Made by a program: the position numbers and the translations under genes. A stretch of 64,000 bases of DNA, taken from Halorubrum salipaludis. GTDB lineage: Archaea > Halobacteriota > Halobacteria > Halobacteriales > Haloferacaceae. The notes under the pieces are model-generated. The model was given only the letters and a program-made list of their open reading frames with translations. It was not told the origin of the DNA and searched no databases. Within the stretch, counting starts at the first letter, position 1. Every line of letters starts with the position of its first letter. Shown piece after piece: positions 7,916 through 16,924 of the stretch. The stretch is from NCBI RefSeq assembly GCF_002286985.1, contig NZ_NSKC01000002.1, positions 310,001 to 374,000 on the forward strand, given 5' to 3'.

Positions 7916-9061
7916 ATGGACTTCTCCCTCTCCGGAGAGCAGCGTCAGATCCGCGACACGGTCGCGGAGTTCGTCGACGAGGAGGTCGTTCCGCGCGCCG
8001 CCGAGATCGACGAGACTGACGAGTTCCCGGCCGACCTGATCGACGAGATGGCCGACCTCGGCCTCATGGGGATGCCGTTCCCGGTCGAGTACGAGGGGGC
8101 CGGACTCGACTACCACAGCTACGCGATCGGCCTGTCGGAGATCGCTCGCGGCTCCGGCGGCCTCGGGACGGTCGTCGCGGCTCACACGTCGCTCGCGGGC
8201 AACATGCTCTACGAGTTCGGCGACGAGCGACAGAAGGAGGAGTACCTCACCGCCCTCAACACGGGCGAAGACATCGGTGCCTTCGCCCTTTCGGAGGCGG
8301 AGGCGGGCTCGGACGTGCCGGCGATGTCGACGACCGCCACCGCGGACGGCGACGGCTACGTCGTCGACGGCGGGAAGCTGTGGATCTCGAACGGCTCCGT
8401 CGCCGACACGGTCACGCTGTTCGCGAAGACCGACCCCGACGCGGGACGGAAGGGGATCTCCGCGTTCGTCGTCCGCCCCGAGGAGGACGACGGGTTCGTC
8501 GTCGAGGGCACCGAGGACAAGCTCGGCGACAAGGGGTGTCCGACCGCCGAGCTGCGGTTCGACGACATGTGGATCCCGGAGGAGCGCCGGCTCGGCGAGG
8601 AGGGCGAGGGGTTCGTGCAGGCGCTGAAGACGCTGAACGGCGGGCGGATCACCATCGCGGCGCGCTCGGTCGGGATCGCGCGGGCCGCCCTCGACGAGGC
8701 GACCGACTACGCGCAGGAGCGCGAGCAGTTCGATCGCCCCATCTCGGATTTCCAGGCGATCCAGCACAAGCTCGCCGACATGGACACGAAGGTCCGCGCC
8801 GCCGAGCTGCTGATGCACGAGGCGGCCGACCTGAAGATGCGCGGCGAGGACTTCATCAAGGAGGCCGCGCAGGCGAAGCTGTACGCCTCCGAGATCTCCC
8901 GCGAGGTCGCCAACGAGGGGATCCAGATCCACGGCGGCTACGGCTACACGAAGGACTTCCCGGCGGAGCGGTTCTACCGCGACGCGAAGCTGTCGGAGAT
9001 CTACGAGGGGACCAGCGAGGTCCTCCGGAACACGATCGCGCAACAGCTGCTCGACGAATAG
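7916..9061 (+). CDS. Acyl-CoA dehydrogenase
   Basis: An FAD enzyme that oxidises acyl-CoA to enoyl-CoA in fatty-acid or branched-chain amino-acid breakdown. The 381 residues carry the three ACAD domains: an N-terminal helical domain (DFSLSGEQRQIRDTV), a middle beta domain with FALSEAEAGSD, and a C-terminal helical domain ending IHGGYGYTKDFPAERFYRD. The catalytic base is Glu364 in YEGTSEVLRN, the position used by short- and medium-chain enzymes. Length is typical. ATG 7916 matches the family N-terminus. The electron-transfer flavoprotein partner is not in the window. Chain-length preference cannot be read from sequence alone. Confidence 0.93.
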   Translation: MDFSLSGEQRQIRDTVAEFVDEEVVPRAAEIDETDEFPADLIDEMADLGLMGMPFPVEYEGAGLDYHSYAIGLSEIARGSGGLGTVVAAHTSLAGNMLYEFGDERQKEEYLTALNTGEDIGAFALSEAEAGSDVPAMSTTATADGDGYVVDGGKLWISNGSVADTVTLFAKTDPDAGRKGISAFVVRPEEDDGFVVEGTEDKLGDKGCPTAELRFDDMWIPEERRLGEEGEGFVQALKTLNGGRITIAARSVGIARAALDEATDYAQEREQFDRPISDFQAIQHKLADMDTKVRAAELLMHEAADLKMRGEDFIKEAAQAKLYASEISREVANEGIQIHGGYGYTKDFPAERFYRDAKLSEIYEGTSEVLRNTIAQQLLDE

Positions 9062-9130
9062 GCCGGACCCTCAACGAGCAGCGACCGAGCCGCACCGAGC
9101 AGGGGCGTCGGGTGCGGGTGAGGACCGACC

Positions 9131-11044
9131 CTACTTTTCGGCGTCGTCCGCGTCGGCGCTGTCGGCATCGTCGCTCTCGCGGGCACCGATCTCGTCTTCC
9201 CCGCTCACCTTGTCGTCCTCCTCGTTGCCGCTCTCGTCCTCCCCGCTCGCGTTCTCATCCTCGCGGTGGATGTCTGACGGATGTCGGTCCACCGCGTAGT
9301 CGCCGGTGTCCACTCGCTCGGCCGGTTCGGAGTAGTCGCGATCGCTGCCCGCGAAGTCTGGTCGGATCACGCCGTCGTCCGGGATCTCCGACTCGCTTTC
9401 GTCGCTCTCGGAGGGGACCCCGTCGGCGCCGTCGGCGGTCGTCTGCTCGCCGATCCGAGCGTCGGCTTCGGAGATCGGTTCGCCGGTCTCGTCCGGCCCG
9501 TCCACGTCGCCCTCGAACCACTCGAACCGGTCCCGTCGATCGCGGCGGTCCACGACGGCGACCCGGAGCCGCTCCCGGAGGGTCTCGCGGAGCTCAACCG
9601 CCTCGTCGGTCGCGAAGTCGACGGCGGCGGCGTCGCTGCCGGCGATGGAGCTGCTGCCGGCGGTGTCTGCGACGATCGTCGCCACGTCCCAGCGCCGCTG
9701 GAAGACGGTCCGGGTGTCGATGACGTTCTGGATCCGGTAGTACGGCACAACCGTCACCGTGCGGCTCCAGAACCCGTTCCGGGCGAGCAGGTGGTCCTCG
9801 CCGAGCCAGTAGCCGCGGTGTTTCCACTTCAGGTGCGCGGCCGGCGGCACGGCGAGCAGGAGCGCGGCCGGGGCGTACCACGGGAGGCCGGCACCGAGGT
9901 ACCAGTCGACGCCGAACGCGATCCCGACGAGGACGCCGACGACGATCGCGTATCGGAACGCGTACCGCCAGCGGATCCGCTTGGGCGGGCGGTTGAAACG
10001 CGGGTCGCCGAACGACTCGACCTCCCGCGCCAGTCGGTACACCCGGTCGGTCGCCGCGATCGGGACGGCCGCCTGACTCCCCTGATCGCCGCCCTGTCCG
10101 GGGGCGTAGCCGGCGGTCTCGATCGAGAGGCTGGCGTAGCCGAGCGCGCGCTTGGCCGGGTTGTCGGCGATCCGGAGTGCCTGCACCTTCTCCGTCGGGA
10201 TCGACCCGCTGTACCGGCGGAACAGCCCGCGCTCGTACCGGAGCTCGTCGCCGGCACGGGAGAGTCTGAATCCGTAGTAATTCGTGAAGGCGACCCCCGC
10301 GCCGAGCACCCACGACACGAGGAACAGCCCGCCGACGCCGACGATCGCGGTCGCCGTGAGCGCGACCGCCGACGCGTCCGGGATGAAGCTGGAGAGCACG
10401 GGAACCGACCCGGAGCTCAGAAAGGCCAACAGCCCGATGAGCCGCCCGTCGAACGACAGGGCTCCCACGAGGGCGAGCTCGCCGGGCGAGATCGCGAACA
10501 GCTCCTCTTCGTCCGGGCCGATCCGGTCCCCTCCCGCGCCCGCTCCCGGCCTCGCTCCCGTCCCCGCCTCGCTTTCGGCACGGTCCGCTCCCTCGCTCCG
10601 CGTCTCCCCGCCGGACCCGGCCGACTTGCGGCGCTGAACCTCACGCTGGAGCCGGGTCGCCTCGTCGGGCGTGACGAAGCGGATCGACCCCTCGGTGCTG
10701 GAGCCGCCGGCGGTCTCTAAGTCCACCGCGGCGACGCCGATCGCGCGCTGGATCACACTCCGGCTCACGTCGACGTTCTGGATCCGCCGGTAGGGGATCT
10801 CCCGCTCGCGCCGGGAGATGACCCCGGAGGAGATGTCGAGGGTGTCCTCGGTCAGCTCGTAGTCGAACCGCCGGTAGTACGCGACCTCGTACGCGAACGC
10901 GGCGAGGACGACCGCGGCGCCGACGGCGGTCGCGGCCGCGAACCCCCAGTCGGGGTTGTTGTTCACGACGAAAAAGAGGACCACGACGATCCCGGACACC
11001 TTCTGGAGCGCGCGGTACGGGACCGACTGGGGCGCGAGCTTCAC
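9131..11044 (-). CDS. Large PH-domain (bPH2, YdbT-like) membrane protein
   Basis: A 637-residue membrane protein starting at GTG 11044, which overlaps the upstream gene's stop codon (GTGA). Repeated units of a hydrophobic pair followed by a bacterial PH domain are visible. The PH signatures are IPYRRIQNVDVSRSVIQRAIG, IPTEKVQALRIADNPAKRALG and VPYYRIQNVIDTRTVFQRRW, so there are three such domains. Hydrophobic pairs occur near the N-terminus (VVVLFFVV, AAATAVGAAVVLAAFAYEV) and in the middle. Acidic low-complexity stretches lie between units and over the last 100 residues. It forms an operon with the small PH protein upstream, the same pairing as bacterial YdbS/YdbT. The function of that pair is not settled. 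Confidence 0.85.
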   Translation of the reverse strand: MKLAPQSVPYRALQKVSGIVVVLFFVVNNNPDWGFAAATAVGAAVVLAAFAYEVAYYRRFDYELTEDTLDISSGVISRREREIPYRRIQNVDVSRSVIQRAIGVAAVDLETAGGSSTEGSIRFVTPDEATRLQREVQRRKSAGSGGETRSEGADRAESEAGTGARPGAGAGGDRIGPDEEELFAISPGELALVGALSFDGRLIGLLAFLSSGSVPVLSSFIPDASAVALTATAIVGVGGLFLVSWVLGAGVAFTNYYGFRLSRAGDELRYERGLFRRYSGSIPTEKVQALRIADNPAKRALGYASLSIETAGYAPGQGGDQGSQAAVPIAATDRVYRLAREVESFGDPRFNRPPKRIRWRYAFRYAIVVGVLVGIAFGVDWYLGAGLPWYAPAALLLAVPPAAHLKWKHRGYWLGEDHLLARNGFWSRTVTVVPYYRIQNVIDTRTVFQRRWDVATIVADTAGSSSIAGSDAAAVDFATDEAVELRETLRERLRVAVVDRRDRRDRFEWFEGDVDGPDETGEPISEADARIGEQTTADGADGVPSESDESESEIPDDGVIRPDFAGSDRDYSEPAERVDTGDYAVDRHPSDIHREDENASGEDESGNEEDDKVSGEDEIGARESDDADSADADDAEK

Positions 11045-11505
11045 ACCGCGTCCTCCCCGTCCGCGCGGATGGCCAGGCGCTTCAGCTCCTCGCGGAGGTC
11101 GCTCGCCCCCTCCGGGGTGAGCCCCGGAATCCGGACGTCGGCGCCGCGGGAGCCGGCCGTGTACACGACGCAGGAGGCGAGCCCGACGCCGCGCTCGACG
11201 GGGCCGCGCCGGGAGTCGACGTGCTGGATCCGCACCAGCGGTACCGTCGTCCGGACCTGCGTGACCACGCCCCGGTCGAGGTACAGCGCGTCCTCCCGGA
11301 TCTCGTAGCTCCAGCGGCGGTATCGGAGGAGCGCGTGCGCCACGCCGAGCACGAGGAAGGCCGCGCCGGCGGCGACCGGCACCCACTCCGGGAGCCGGTC
11401 AAAGTAGACGGCGCCGGCGAACGGCGCCGTCAGCACCGCGGCGATGAGCACCGCACGGAGGACCCACACGATCTGAACGCGGGGATGGAGCGTCTGCGTC
11501 GTCAT
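11041..11505 (-). CDS. Small PH-domain (bPH2, YdbS-like) membrane protein
   Basis: A 154-residue protein with two membrane helices (IVWVLRAVLIAAVLTAPFAG and WVPVAAGAAFLVLGVAHAL) followed by one bacterial PH domain. That domain carries the motif VPLVRIQHVDSRRGPVERGVG and the closing IPGLTPEGASDLREEL. ATG 11505 is the first in-frame start near the membrane segment. Its TGA overlaps the GTG of the large PH protein by four bases, so the two are translationally coupled and probably form a complex. Substrate or partner unknown. Confidence 0.85.
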   Translation of the reverse strand: MTTQTLHPRVQIVWVLRAVLIAAVLTAPFAGAVYFDRLPEWVPVAAGAAFLVLGVAHALLRYRRWSYEIREDALYLDRGVVTQVRTTVPLVRIQHVDSRRGPVERGVGLASCVVYTAGSRGADVRIPGLTPEGASDLREELKRLAIRADGEDAV

Positions 11506-11648
11506 CGACGCACCCCCCGCGAGCGTCCGAGTGTCATGGGCCGCCGTTGTCGGCGCCGACGTATAAGTCCGGGCGAAACCGACGACCGCCGGGCGTCGGG
11601 ACCGCGTCGTCGGCGTCCCGTTTTTCGTGCGAGTCATTCTCAACCGAA

Positions 11649-11676
11649 GGTGATACTTGCCGAAACCGATATCACC
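11649..11676. promoter_or_regulatory. Inverted repeat upstream of glutamate dehydrogenase
   Basis: GGTGATA (11649-11655) and TATCACC (11670-11676) form a perfect 7-bp inverted repeat with a 14-base spacer, ending 21 bp before the gdh start. The left arm overlaps a TATA-like TGATACT. The position suits an operator for a dimeric regulator of nitrogen assimilation, but no regulator can be assigned. Confidence 0.4.
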
Positions 11677-11697
11677 CGGGGCCGAGTCGGGCCGACT

Positions 11698-13005
11698 ATG
11701 ACGGACGACCCGTTCGAGAACATGCTCGCACAGATGGACCGCGCGGAGGAGTACGCCGACGTGGACCACGGTATCTTCGAGCGGCTCAAACACCCGGAGC
11801 GAACGCTCAAAGTCACGCTCCCGGTAGAGCTCGACTCCGGCGAGGTCAAGGTGTTCGAGGGGTACCGCTGTCAGTTCGACAGCGCCCGCGGCCCGTTTAA
11901 GGGTGGCGTCCGGTTCCACCCCTCTGTCACCCAGCGCGAGGTCGAGGCGCTCGCGGGATGGATGACGTGGAAGACGGCGCTGGTTGACCTCCCGTACGGC
12001 GGCGCGAAGGGCGGCGTCATCTGCGAGCCCAAGGACCTGACCCAGAACGATCTGGAGAGCCTCACTCGGCGGTACACCGAGGGGATCCGTCGGATGATCG
12101 GTCCCGAGACCGACGTGCCCGCGCCGGACATGAACACGAATCCGCAGACGATGGCGTGGATGATGGACACCTACTCGATGTACGAGGGGTACTCCGTCCC
12201 GCAGGTCGTCACCGGAAAGCCGCTGGAGATCGGCGGGACGCCGGGGCGCGTCGCCGCGACCGGCCGCGGGGTCTCCATCGTCACCGAGCGCCTCTTCGAG
12301 TACCTCGACCGCGACCTGTCGGACGCCAGCGTCGCGATCCAGGGGTTCGGCAACGTCGGGTCGCACGCGGCCCGGCTCCTCGACGAGGCGGGCGCGCGGA
12401 TCGTCGCCACCTCCGACGTGAGCGGCGCGGCCTACGATCCGGACGGGCTCGACGTGGCGGCGCTCGGCGCTCACGTCGACGCCGGCGGCCTGATCGAGGA
12501 GTACGTCGCCGGCGAGCCGCGGGCCCTGCCCGAAGACCGGCGGACCAGCGGCGGGAACCAGTGGGACGATCCCGACCAGATCACGAACGAGGAGCTGTTG
12601 ACCCTCGACGTCGACGTGCTGATCCCCGCCGCAGTCGAGGGCGTGATCACCGCGGACAACGTCCACGACCTCCGCGCGTCCGCGATCGTCGAGGCGGCGA
12701 ACGGGCCGACGACCGTCGCCGCAGACGAGGTGCTCACGGAGCGGGACATCCAGGTCGTCCCTGACATCCTCGCGAACGCCGGCGGGGTCATCGTCTCGTA
12801 CCTCGAGTGGGTCCAGAACGCCCAGGAGTTCTCGTGGCCGCTTGAGACGGTCAACGCCGAGCTGGAGCGCCGCATCGGCACGGCGTTCGACCAGACGATC
12901 GACCAGTACGACCAGAAGGAGCTGCCGGACCTTCGGACGGCGGCATACACGCTGGCCCTAGAGCGCACCGCGAGCGCCCACGAGTACCGCGGGCTGTTCC
13001 CGTAA
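11698..13005 (+). CDS. gdh: Glutamate dehydrogenase
   Basis: Interconverts glutamate and 2-oxoglutarate plus ammonia using NAD(P). The 435-residue protein has the dimerisation/catalytic domain with GPFKGGVRF (Lys68), Lys92 and catalytic Lys104 in PYGGAKGG. The conserved APDMNT (Asp144) follows, then a Rossmann fold with QGFGNVG (215-221). ATG 11698 gives the expected family N-terminus (FENMLAQMDRAEEY). The coenzyme preference cannot be fixed from the visible motif. The gene is monocistronic, divergent from the PH-protein pair, with an inverted repeat just upstream. Downstream lies the structured non-coding block. Confidence 0.95.
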   Translation: MTDDPFENMLAQMDRAEEYADVDHGIFERLKHPERTLKVTLPVELDSGEVKVFEGYRCQFDSARGPFKGGVRFHPSVTQREVEALAGWMTWKTALVDLPYGGAKGGVICEPKDLTQNDLESLTRRYTEGIRRMIGPETDVPAPDMNTNPQTMAWMMDTYSMYEGYSVPQVVTGKPLEIGGTPGRVAATGRGVSIVTERLFEYLDRDLSDASVAIQGFGNVGSHAARLLDEAGARIVATSDVSGAAYDPDGLDVAALGAHVDAGGLIEEYVAGEPRALPEDRRTSGGNQWDDPDQITNEELLTLDVDVLIPAAVEGVITADNVHDLRASAIVEAANGPTTVAADEVLTERDIQVVPDILANAGGVIVSYLEWVQNAQEFSWPLETVNAELERRIGTAFDQTIDQYDQKELPDLRTAAYTLALERTASAHEYRGLFP

Positions 13006-13154
13006 CCGGCGAGCGATAGCGGGAGTACGTGAGTCACTGCGGCGGGTCGGTTGTTTATAAGTCGGATTGTGGTGGTGCTGGCGGATGTTTATAAGCGATC
13101 GACGACGCTGGAGTGACGGCCTCCAAAGGCCCAGCCGCTCGGCTGTACGGTACT

Positions 13155-13468
13155 TATAAACCGACGATCGACACGAACGCTTCCAAAGCCCCAGCCGCGA
13201 GGACGGCGCACGCTCGCTGCGCGCTTCAGTCGCTCGCGGTGCTCGCTCCTTCCAGTGCTTCCGTCGCCTGCGCCGTCCTCGCGGCAGCGAGGCGCTTCGC
13301 GCCTCTGGCAGCCGGCGGCTCCGCCGCCGGCGACTGCCCCTTTGAGTCCCACCCACCCGCAACCGCACAGCAGCCTCACGCCTCCCCAGCCTCGTCGGCC
13401 GGCGCTTCTAAGCGCCGGCGACCTCGCGCGTGCTGTCTCGCGCCCTCCGGGCGCTCGCAGGCACGCGC
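13155..13468 (+). ncRNA. Candidate structured non-coding RNA or repeat element
   Basis: TATAA at 13155-13159 predicts a transcript start near 13182, at TTCCAAAGCCCCAGCC. The first structure would be a 17-bp perfect stem closing a 58-base loop (13194-13285), itself containing a 5-bp hairpin (13206-13222). Four more GC-rich hairpins follow up to 13468. The plus orientation is inferred from the TATA-to-hairpin spacing. Transcription is not shown by sequence alone, and a non-transcribed mobile or repetitive element is equally possible. Confidence 0.4.
13194..13285. repeat. 17-bp perfect inverted repeat enclosing a 58-base loop
   Basis: 13194-13210 is the exact complement of 13269-13285 (core GAGGACGGCGCA paired with TGCGCCGTCCTC). 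Pairing stops at A-A on the outside. It is the longest perfect stem I found in the window. Confidence 0.8.
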
Positions 13469-13626
13469 CGCCTCACGATTCTTTATAAGTAATCGTCGTC
13501 GTCGCTCTTGGCTGTTTAAATACCGGATCGCCGATATCGATCTGCAACACTCACCTCCGAAGTCGATCGCTGGACCGGGTTCACTGGCCGGCCGTTCCGA
13601 ACAAGGATATGTTCGAGAACAGCATC

Positions 13627-14367
13627 TCACCGAACCGATCGAATCCGGTCCGCGCCCACCTCGATCGGCTCCGCGTAGCGGACGATCGGATCGTCGTCGG
13701 GGCGGTCGAAGCCGTTCGCCTCGAACAGGGTGTTCGCCCGGGTGTCGACGGTCGCCTCGCGCAGCGTCCACGGCTCGTGGGCGATCTCGCCGCGGTACAG
13801 CCGGTTTCCCTGCGCGTAGAACCGGTAGTTCTCGACGAGGAACGCGTCGAGCGACCCCGGCTCGGCCGCGAACGCCTCGCCCGTCGGCTCGTAGGTCGCG
13901 TCGAACCGCGCGTGCGGGACGCCGGAGTGCGTCCGGCGGCTGGTGAACCGGACGGGAGCGCCCGGGCCGTCCCGGGCGTCCGGGCCGCCGGCGACACCCG
14001 AGCTGTCGGCGCTCCGGGGACGGGTCACGTCCATCTCGGCGCGGTAGTACGGGAGGGCGAACAGCCGCCGCGCGACCGCGACGCCGATCGGGTCGGCGGC
14101 GTCGAGGTTGTAGAAGTACACGCCCCGACCGGCGGGCCCCTCGACGTATGTCCGGAGGTTGAGCTCCGGGAACGAGAGCCCGACCGGCGCGCCGCGCGGG
14201 CGGATGTCGTCCATCGCGAAGGCGACGACGCTCAGGTACGCGTCGCCCTCGTGGGTGGCGACCGAGAGCCGGTCTGGCAGCGTTCCGGCCACGACGGCGG
14301 GATCGACCGGCCAGTGGCAGAACAGCGCGTCGCGCCACGTCATCTCCAGCCAGCGCCGCTTGACCAT
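13627..14367 (-). CDS. DUF2071 (YqjF-like) family protein
   Basis: A 246-residue cytoplasmic protein starting MVKRRWLEMTWRDALFCHWPVDP and containing SFPELNLRTYVEGPAGRGVYFYNLDA, both typical of DUF2071. The C-terminal half carries the usual LDAFLVENYRFYAQ and LYRGEIAHEPWTL. There is no signal peptide or membrane segment. The biochemical role of the family is unknown. It starts at ATG 14367, just left of the convergent-free gap to the CDF transporter gene, and could share a transcript with that gene, which lies upstream on the same strand (gap 46 bp). Confidence 0.85.
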   Translation of the reverse strand: MVKRRWLEMTWRDALFCHWPVDPAVVAGTLPDRLSVATHEGDAYLSVVAFAMDDIRPRGAPVGLSFPELNLRTYVEGPAGRGVYFYNLDAADPIGVAVARRLFALPYYRAEMDVTRPRSADSSGVAGGPDARDGPGAPVRFTSRRTHSGVPHARFDATYEPTGEAFAAEPGSLDAFLVENYRFYAQGNRLYRGEIAHEPWTLREATVDTRANTLFEANGFDRPDDDPIVRYAEPIEVGADRIRSVR

Positions 14368-14413
14368 ACGAGCGGTAGGGGCGCCGGCCGGGTAAGCCGC
14401 ACGCCGGGAGCGG

Positions 14414-15334
14414 TCAGTCCCGGTCGCGGGCGTCGTCGGCGTCCTTCCACTCGCCGACGCCCGAGGGATCGAGGTGGACGTGCACGTCGCCCACGTCCTC
14501 CAAGTTCCGGAGCCCCGTGACCAGCTCCGTCTCGATGTCGTGGGCCTCCCGGAGCGTCATCTCGCCGTCGACCTCGACGTGGACCTCGACCTCAAGATCG
14601 GTGCCGTCGTAGAACACCGTCAGGTCGTGGACGCCCTCGACCGCGGGGTTCTCGCGGAGCGCGGCGGTGACCCGCTCGCGGTCGGCGGCCGGCGGCGCGG
14701 CGCCCACGAGGTACGTGACGTTCTCGCGGGCGATCTCGACGCCCTGATAGACGACGAGGACGCTGACGAGCGCCCCGGCGACCGGGTCGAGGATCGGGAA
14801 CCCGAGCAGGAGCCCGAACACGCCGACCAGGGCGGCGATCGTCGTGTAGATGTCGTTGAGACAGTCGGCCGCGAGCGCGGTCAGCGCGGTCGATCCCAGC
14901 GTCGCGTTCACCCGCTCGGTGTACCAGTAGAGGAGGTACATGTCGGCCATCGCGAACAGCAGCGCGGCGACGAGGACCGGGCTCGCGGCGACCTCGACCG
15001 GCCCCACGAGTCCGAGCGCCGACTCCCGGAGGAGCAGGAGTCCGAGCAGCACGATCGTCGCGCCCACGAACAGCGCGGTCAGCGGCTCGATCCGCTGGTG
15101 GCCGTGCGGGTGGGTCTCGTCTGCGTCGTCGTACCGCGACCCGCCCCAGACGAACACGACCGCGCTGGCGACGAGGTCGGCGACGGAGTGGGCCGCGTCG
15201 GCGAGCAGGGCGACGCTGCCGAACGCCAGCCCCGCCGCCCCCTCCACCGCGATCTTCACCGTGTTCCCGACGACGTTCACGCCCGCGGCCCGCTGGAACC
15301 GCGCCTTCTCGCCGCTTCCCCAGGGGCCCCACAT
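14414..15334 (-). CDS. Cation diffusion facilitator (metal efflux transporter)
   Basis: Exports divalent metal ions by proton antiport across the cell membrane. The 306-residue protein has six predicted helices and a C-terminal cytoplasmic dimerisation domain (about 215-295, VEGVHDLTVFYDGTDLEVEVHV). Metal-site residues are Asp46, His49 and Asp53 in TM2 (DAAHSVAD) and Asp157 and Asp161 in TM5 (DCLND). The TM2 site with His plus an Asp-only TM5 site does not clearly match a zinc or manganese signature, so the metal is left open. A short His-rich loop HPHGHQ lies at 75-80. Upstream of and same strand as the DUF2071 gene. Confidence 0.88.
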   Translation of the reverse strand: MWGPWGSGEKARFQRAAGVNVVGNTVKIAVEGAAGLAFGSVALLADAAHSVADLVASAVVFVWGGSRYDDADETHPHGHQRIEPLTALFVGATIVLLGLLLLRESALGLVGPVEVAASPVLVAALLFAMADMYLLYWYTERVNATLGSTALTALAADCLNDIYTTIAALVGVFGLLLGFPILDPVAGALVSVLVVYQGVEIARENVTYLVGAAPPAADRERVTAALRENPAVEGVHDLTVFYDGTDLEVEVHVEVDGEMTLREAHDIETELVTGLRNLEDVGDVHVHLDPSGVGEWKDADDARDRD

Positions 15335-15489
15335 ACGTGTCGGTGGTCACCGCCCGGACTTAAGGACCTCGGCGTCGGGTGCGCGCTCACCCGCCGAGCG
15401 CGCGGCGGTACACCCGTCGTAACGACTAAGAACGAAACGCTCCTCGGTTACGGTAATGAACAACGAGTTTTTCGCCCGAGGTGGTTCCC

Positions 15490-16182
15490 GTGGGCGTCGA
15501 GATTAAGGAAACGGAGGTGAGCGACGAGGACTTCGAGGAGATGAAAGGGTTTGTGAGAGATTACCTCGCGGCAAGCGTCGAGAGCGAGGAGGACGGCGGT
15601 CGCATGCGCTGGTACCCCTGGCACTCGGCCGACTACCGGTTCAACCACATCCTCAACGTCGTCGACCTGGCGGCCGACATCGCCGAGAGCGAGGGGGCCG
15701 ACGTCGACGTGGTTCGGGTGGCCGCGGTGTTCCACGACGTGGCGAAGCTGGAGGCCGAGCAGGACGTGCACGCCGAGGCCGGCGCGCGCGTCGCCCGCGA
15801 GTACCTCCAGAGCCGCGGCAACTACCCGGAGTCGTTCATCGAGGAGGTGTGCGGCGCGGTCGTCGAGCACTCCTACACGGGAGACCTGGCGGACGTACCC
15901 CTCGAGAGCCGGTGTCTGATCGAGGCCGACGTGCTCGACAAGGTCGGCGCGAACGGCGCCGTGCTGATGCTGCTCCGGATGGGGTACGAGTCGCGGACCC
16001 ACATGGACGCCGCGATGATGGTCGACCGCGTGCTCCAGCGCGCCCGCGACCACACCGAGCGCGTCGTCTCCGACACCGCCGAGAGCATCGCTCACCAGCG
16101 CATCAAGCGCGTGAAGTGGCTGCGCGAGTGGCTCGAAGAGGAGGTCGCACGGATGGATCCCGAGGGCGTCACCGACCGCTGA
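15490..16182 (+). CDS. HD-domain phosphohydrolase
   Basis: A 230-residue metal-dependent hydrolase of the HD superfamily, whose members cleave nucleotide phosphates. Candidate metal ligands are His53 (RFNHILNVV), His82-Asp83 (AVFHDVAK), His94 and His127 (VVEHSY); a final Asp lies in IEADVLDKVG. I prefer GTG 15490 because the GAGGTG ribosome-binding motif at 15479-15484 lies five bases before it; GTG 15481 is the alternative. No ATG is available before MKGFVRDY. The C-terminus is helical and basic (HQRIKRVKWLREWLEEEV). Substrate unknown. Confidence 0.82.
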   Translation: MGVEIKETEVSDEDFEEMKGFVRDYLAASVESEEDGGRMRWYPWHSADYRFNHILNVVDLAADIAESEGADVDVVRVAAVFHDVAKLEAEQDVHAEAGARVAREYLQSRGNYPESFIEEVCGAVVEHSYTGDLADVPLESRCLIEADVLDKVGANGAVLMLLRMGYESRTHMDAAMMVDRVLQRARDHTERVVSDTAESIAHQRIKRVKWLREWLEEEVARMDPEGVTDR

Positions 16183-16203
16183 CGCGGGAGGCGACCCCTC
16201 GCT

Positions 16204-16887
16204 TCAGGCGTCGGTCTCGACCCGGGGGAGCACCGTCTCCACGTACCGGTCGATCCCCCGCCGGGTGTCGTCGGTCCACTCCCGATCCGTCGTCGTCGCC
16301 CAGCGCAGCATGCCCCCGGTGGCGAGCGTCTGAAGCGTCGACGCGACCTCCGCGGGCGAGACGGGGTCGGCGGTCGCGTCGGACCGGTCCGCGTCGCCCG
16401 TCTCGTCGCGTACCTCTGCGGTCGCCTCGCGTACCTCCACGGCCGCCTCGCGGACCGTGCGTTCGAGGTACGATCCGAACACCCGGTCGCTGCGGTCGAA
16501 GTGATCGCGGTACGCCTCGTCGGTCGCGGCCTGCGCCCGAAGCTCGACGATGGCGGTCATGAACCGCCCGTCGGGGCCGTACTCGCCGGGGATGGAGTCG
16601 GGATCGGTCGTCGCCGCGACGTAGGTGTCGAGCTGCTCTCGGGGCGTCATGTCGAACGCGCCCTCCGAGACCGACTCCTCGAAGCCGTCGAGCAGGAAGC
16701 CGAGCAGGTCGACCAACAGCTCGTCTTTCCCGTCGTAGTGGTGATACACGAGCGAGGGGCTCTTGTCGAACTCCTCGCCGATCCGCTTTATCGTGAGATC
16801 GGCGTACCCGTGCTCGCAGAGCGCGCGGAACGCCGCCCCGAGGATGGCCTGTCGAGTGTCGGCCGGCTCCGCGAACGGGTCCTTCAT
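16204..16887 (-). CDS. TetR/AcrR family transcriptional regulator
   Basis: A 227-residue repressor. Residues 10-60 form the TetR HTH (TRQAILGAAFRALCEHGYADLTIKRIGEEFDKSPSLVYHHYDGKDELL, read here in parts). The rest is a helical ligand-binding and dimerisation domain with an acidic insertion near 170-190. ATG 16887 matches the family start. It is divergent from an export locus (COG1361 protein plus RND transporter), with a palindromic operator between them at 16925-16940. It probably represses that locus and itself, released by the exported compound, which is unknown. Confidence 0.9.
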   Translation of the reverse strand: MKDPFAEPADTRQAILGAAFRALCEHGYADLTIKRIGEEFDKSPSLVYHHYDGKDELLVDLLGFLLDGFEESVSEGAFDMTPREQLDTYVAATTDPDSIPGEYGPDGRFMTAIVELRAQAATDEAYRDHFDRSDRVFGSYLERTVREAAVEVREATAEVRDETGDADRSDATADPVSPAEVASTLQTLATGGMLRWATTTDREWTDDTRRGIDRYVETVLPRVETDA

Positions 16888-16924
16888 GGTCCACCTACCG
16901 CGGCCGCGCATATAGGGACCCTGA

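Larger units (their letters stand above)
13006..13626. other. 621-bp gene-free block with repeated TATA modules and nested hairpins
   Basis: This block lies between the 3' ends of two convergent genes, so it needs no promoter for either. It contains TTTATAAG three times (13054, 13088, 13482), its complement CTTATAAA once (13153), and TTTAAATA (13515). Two modules share a TATA box, a CGATCGAC-type spacer and TCCAAAG followed by CCCAGCCGC. After the second module come a 17-bp perfect stem (13194-13210 with 13269-13285), hairpins at 13289-13305, 13311-13331 and 13398-13419, and a nested hairpin at 13426-13468. Other frames here are low-complexity and unconvincing. I recall similar high-copy intergenic sequences in Halorubrum but cannot check that here. 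Confidence 0.6.
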
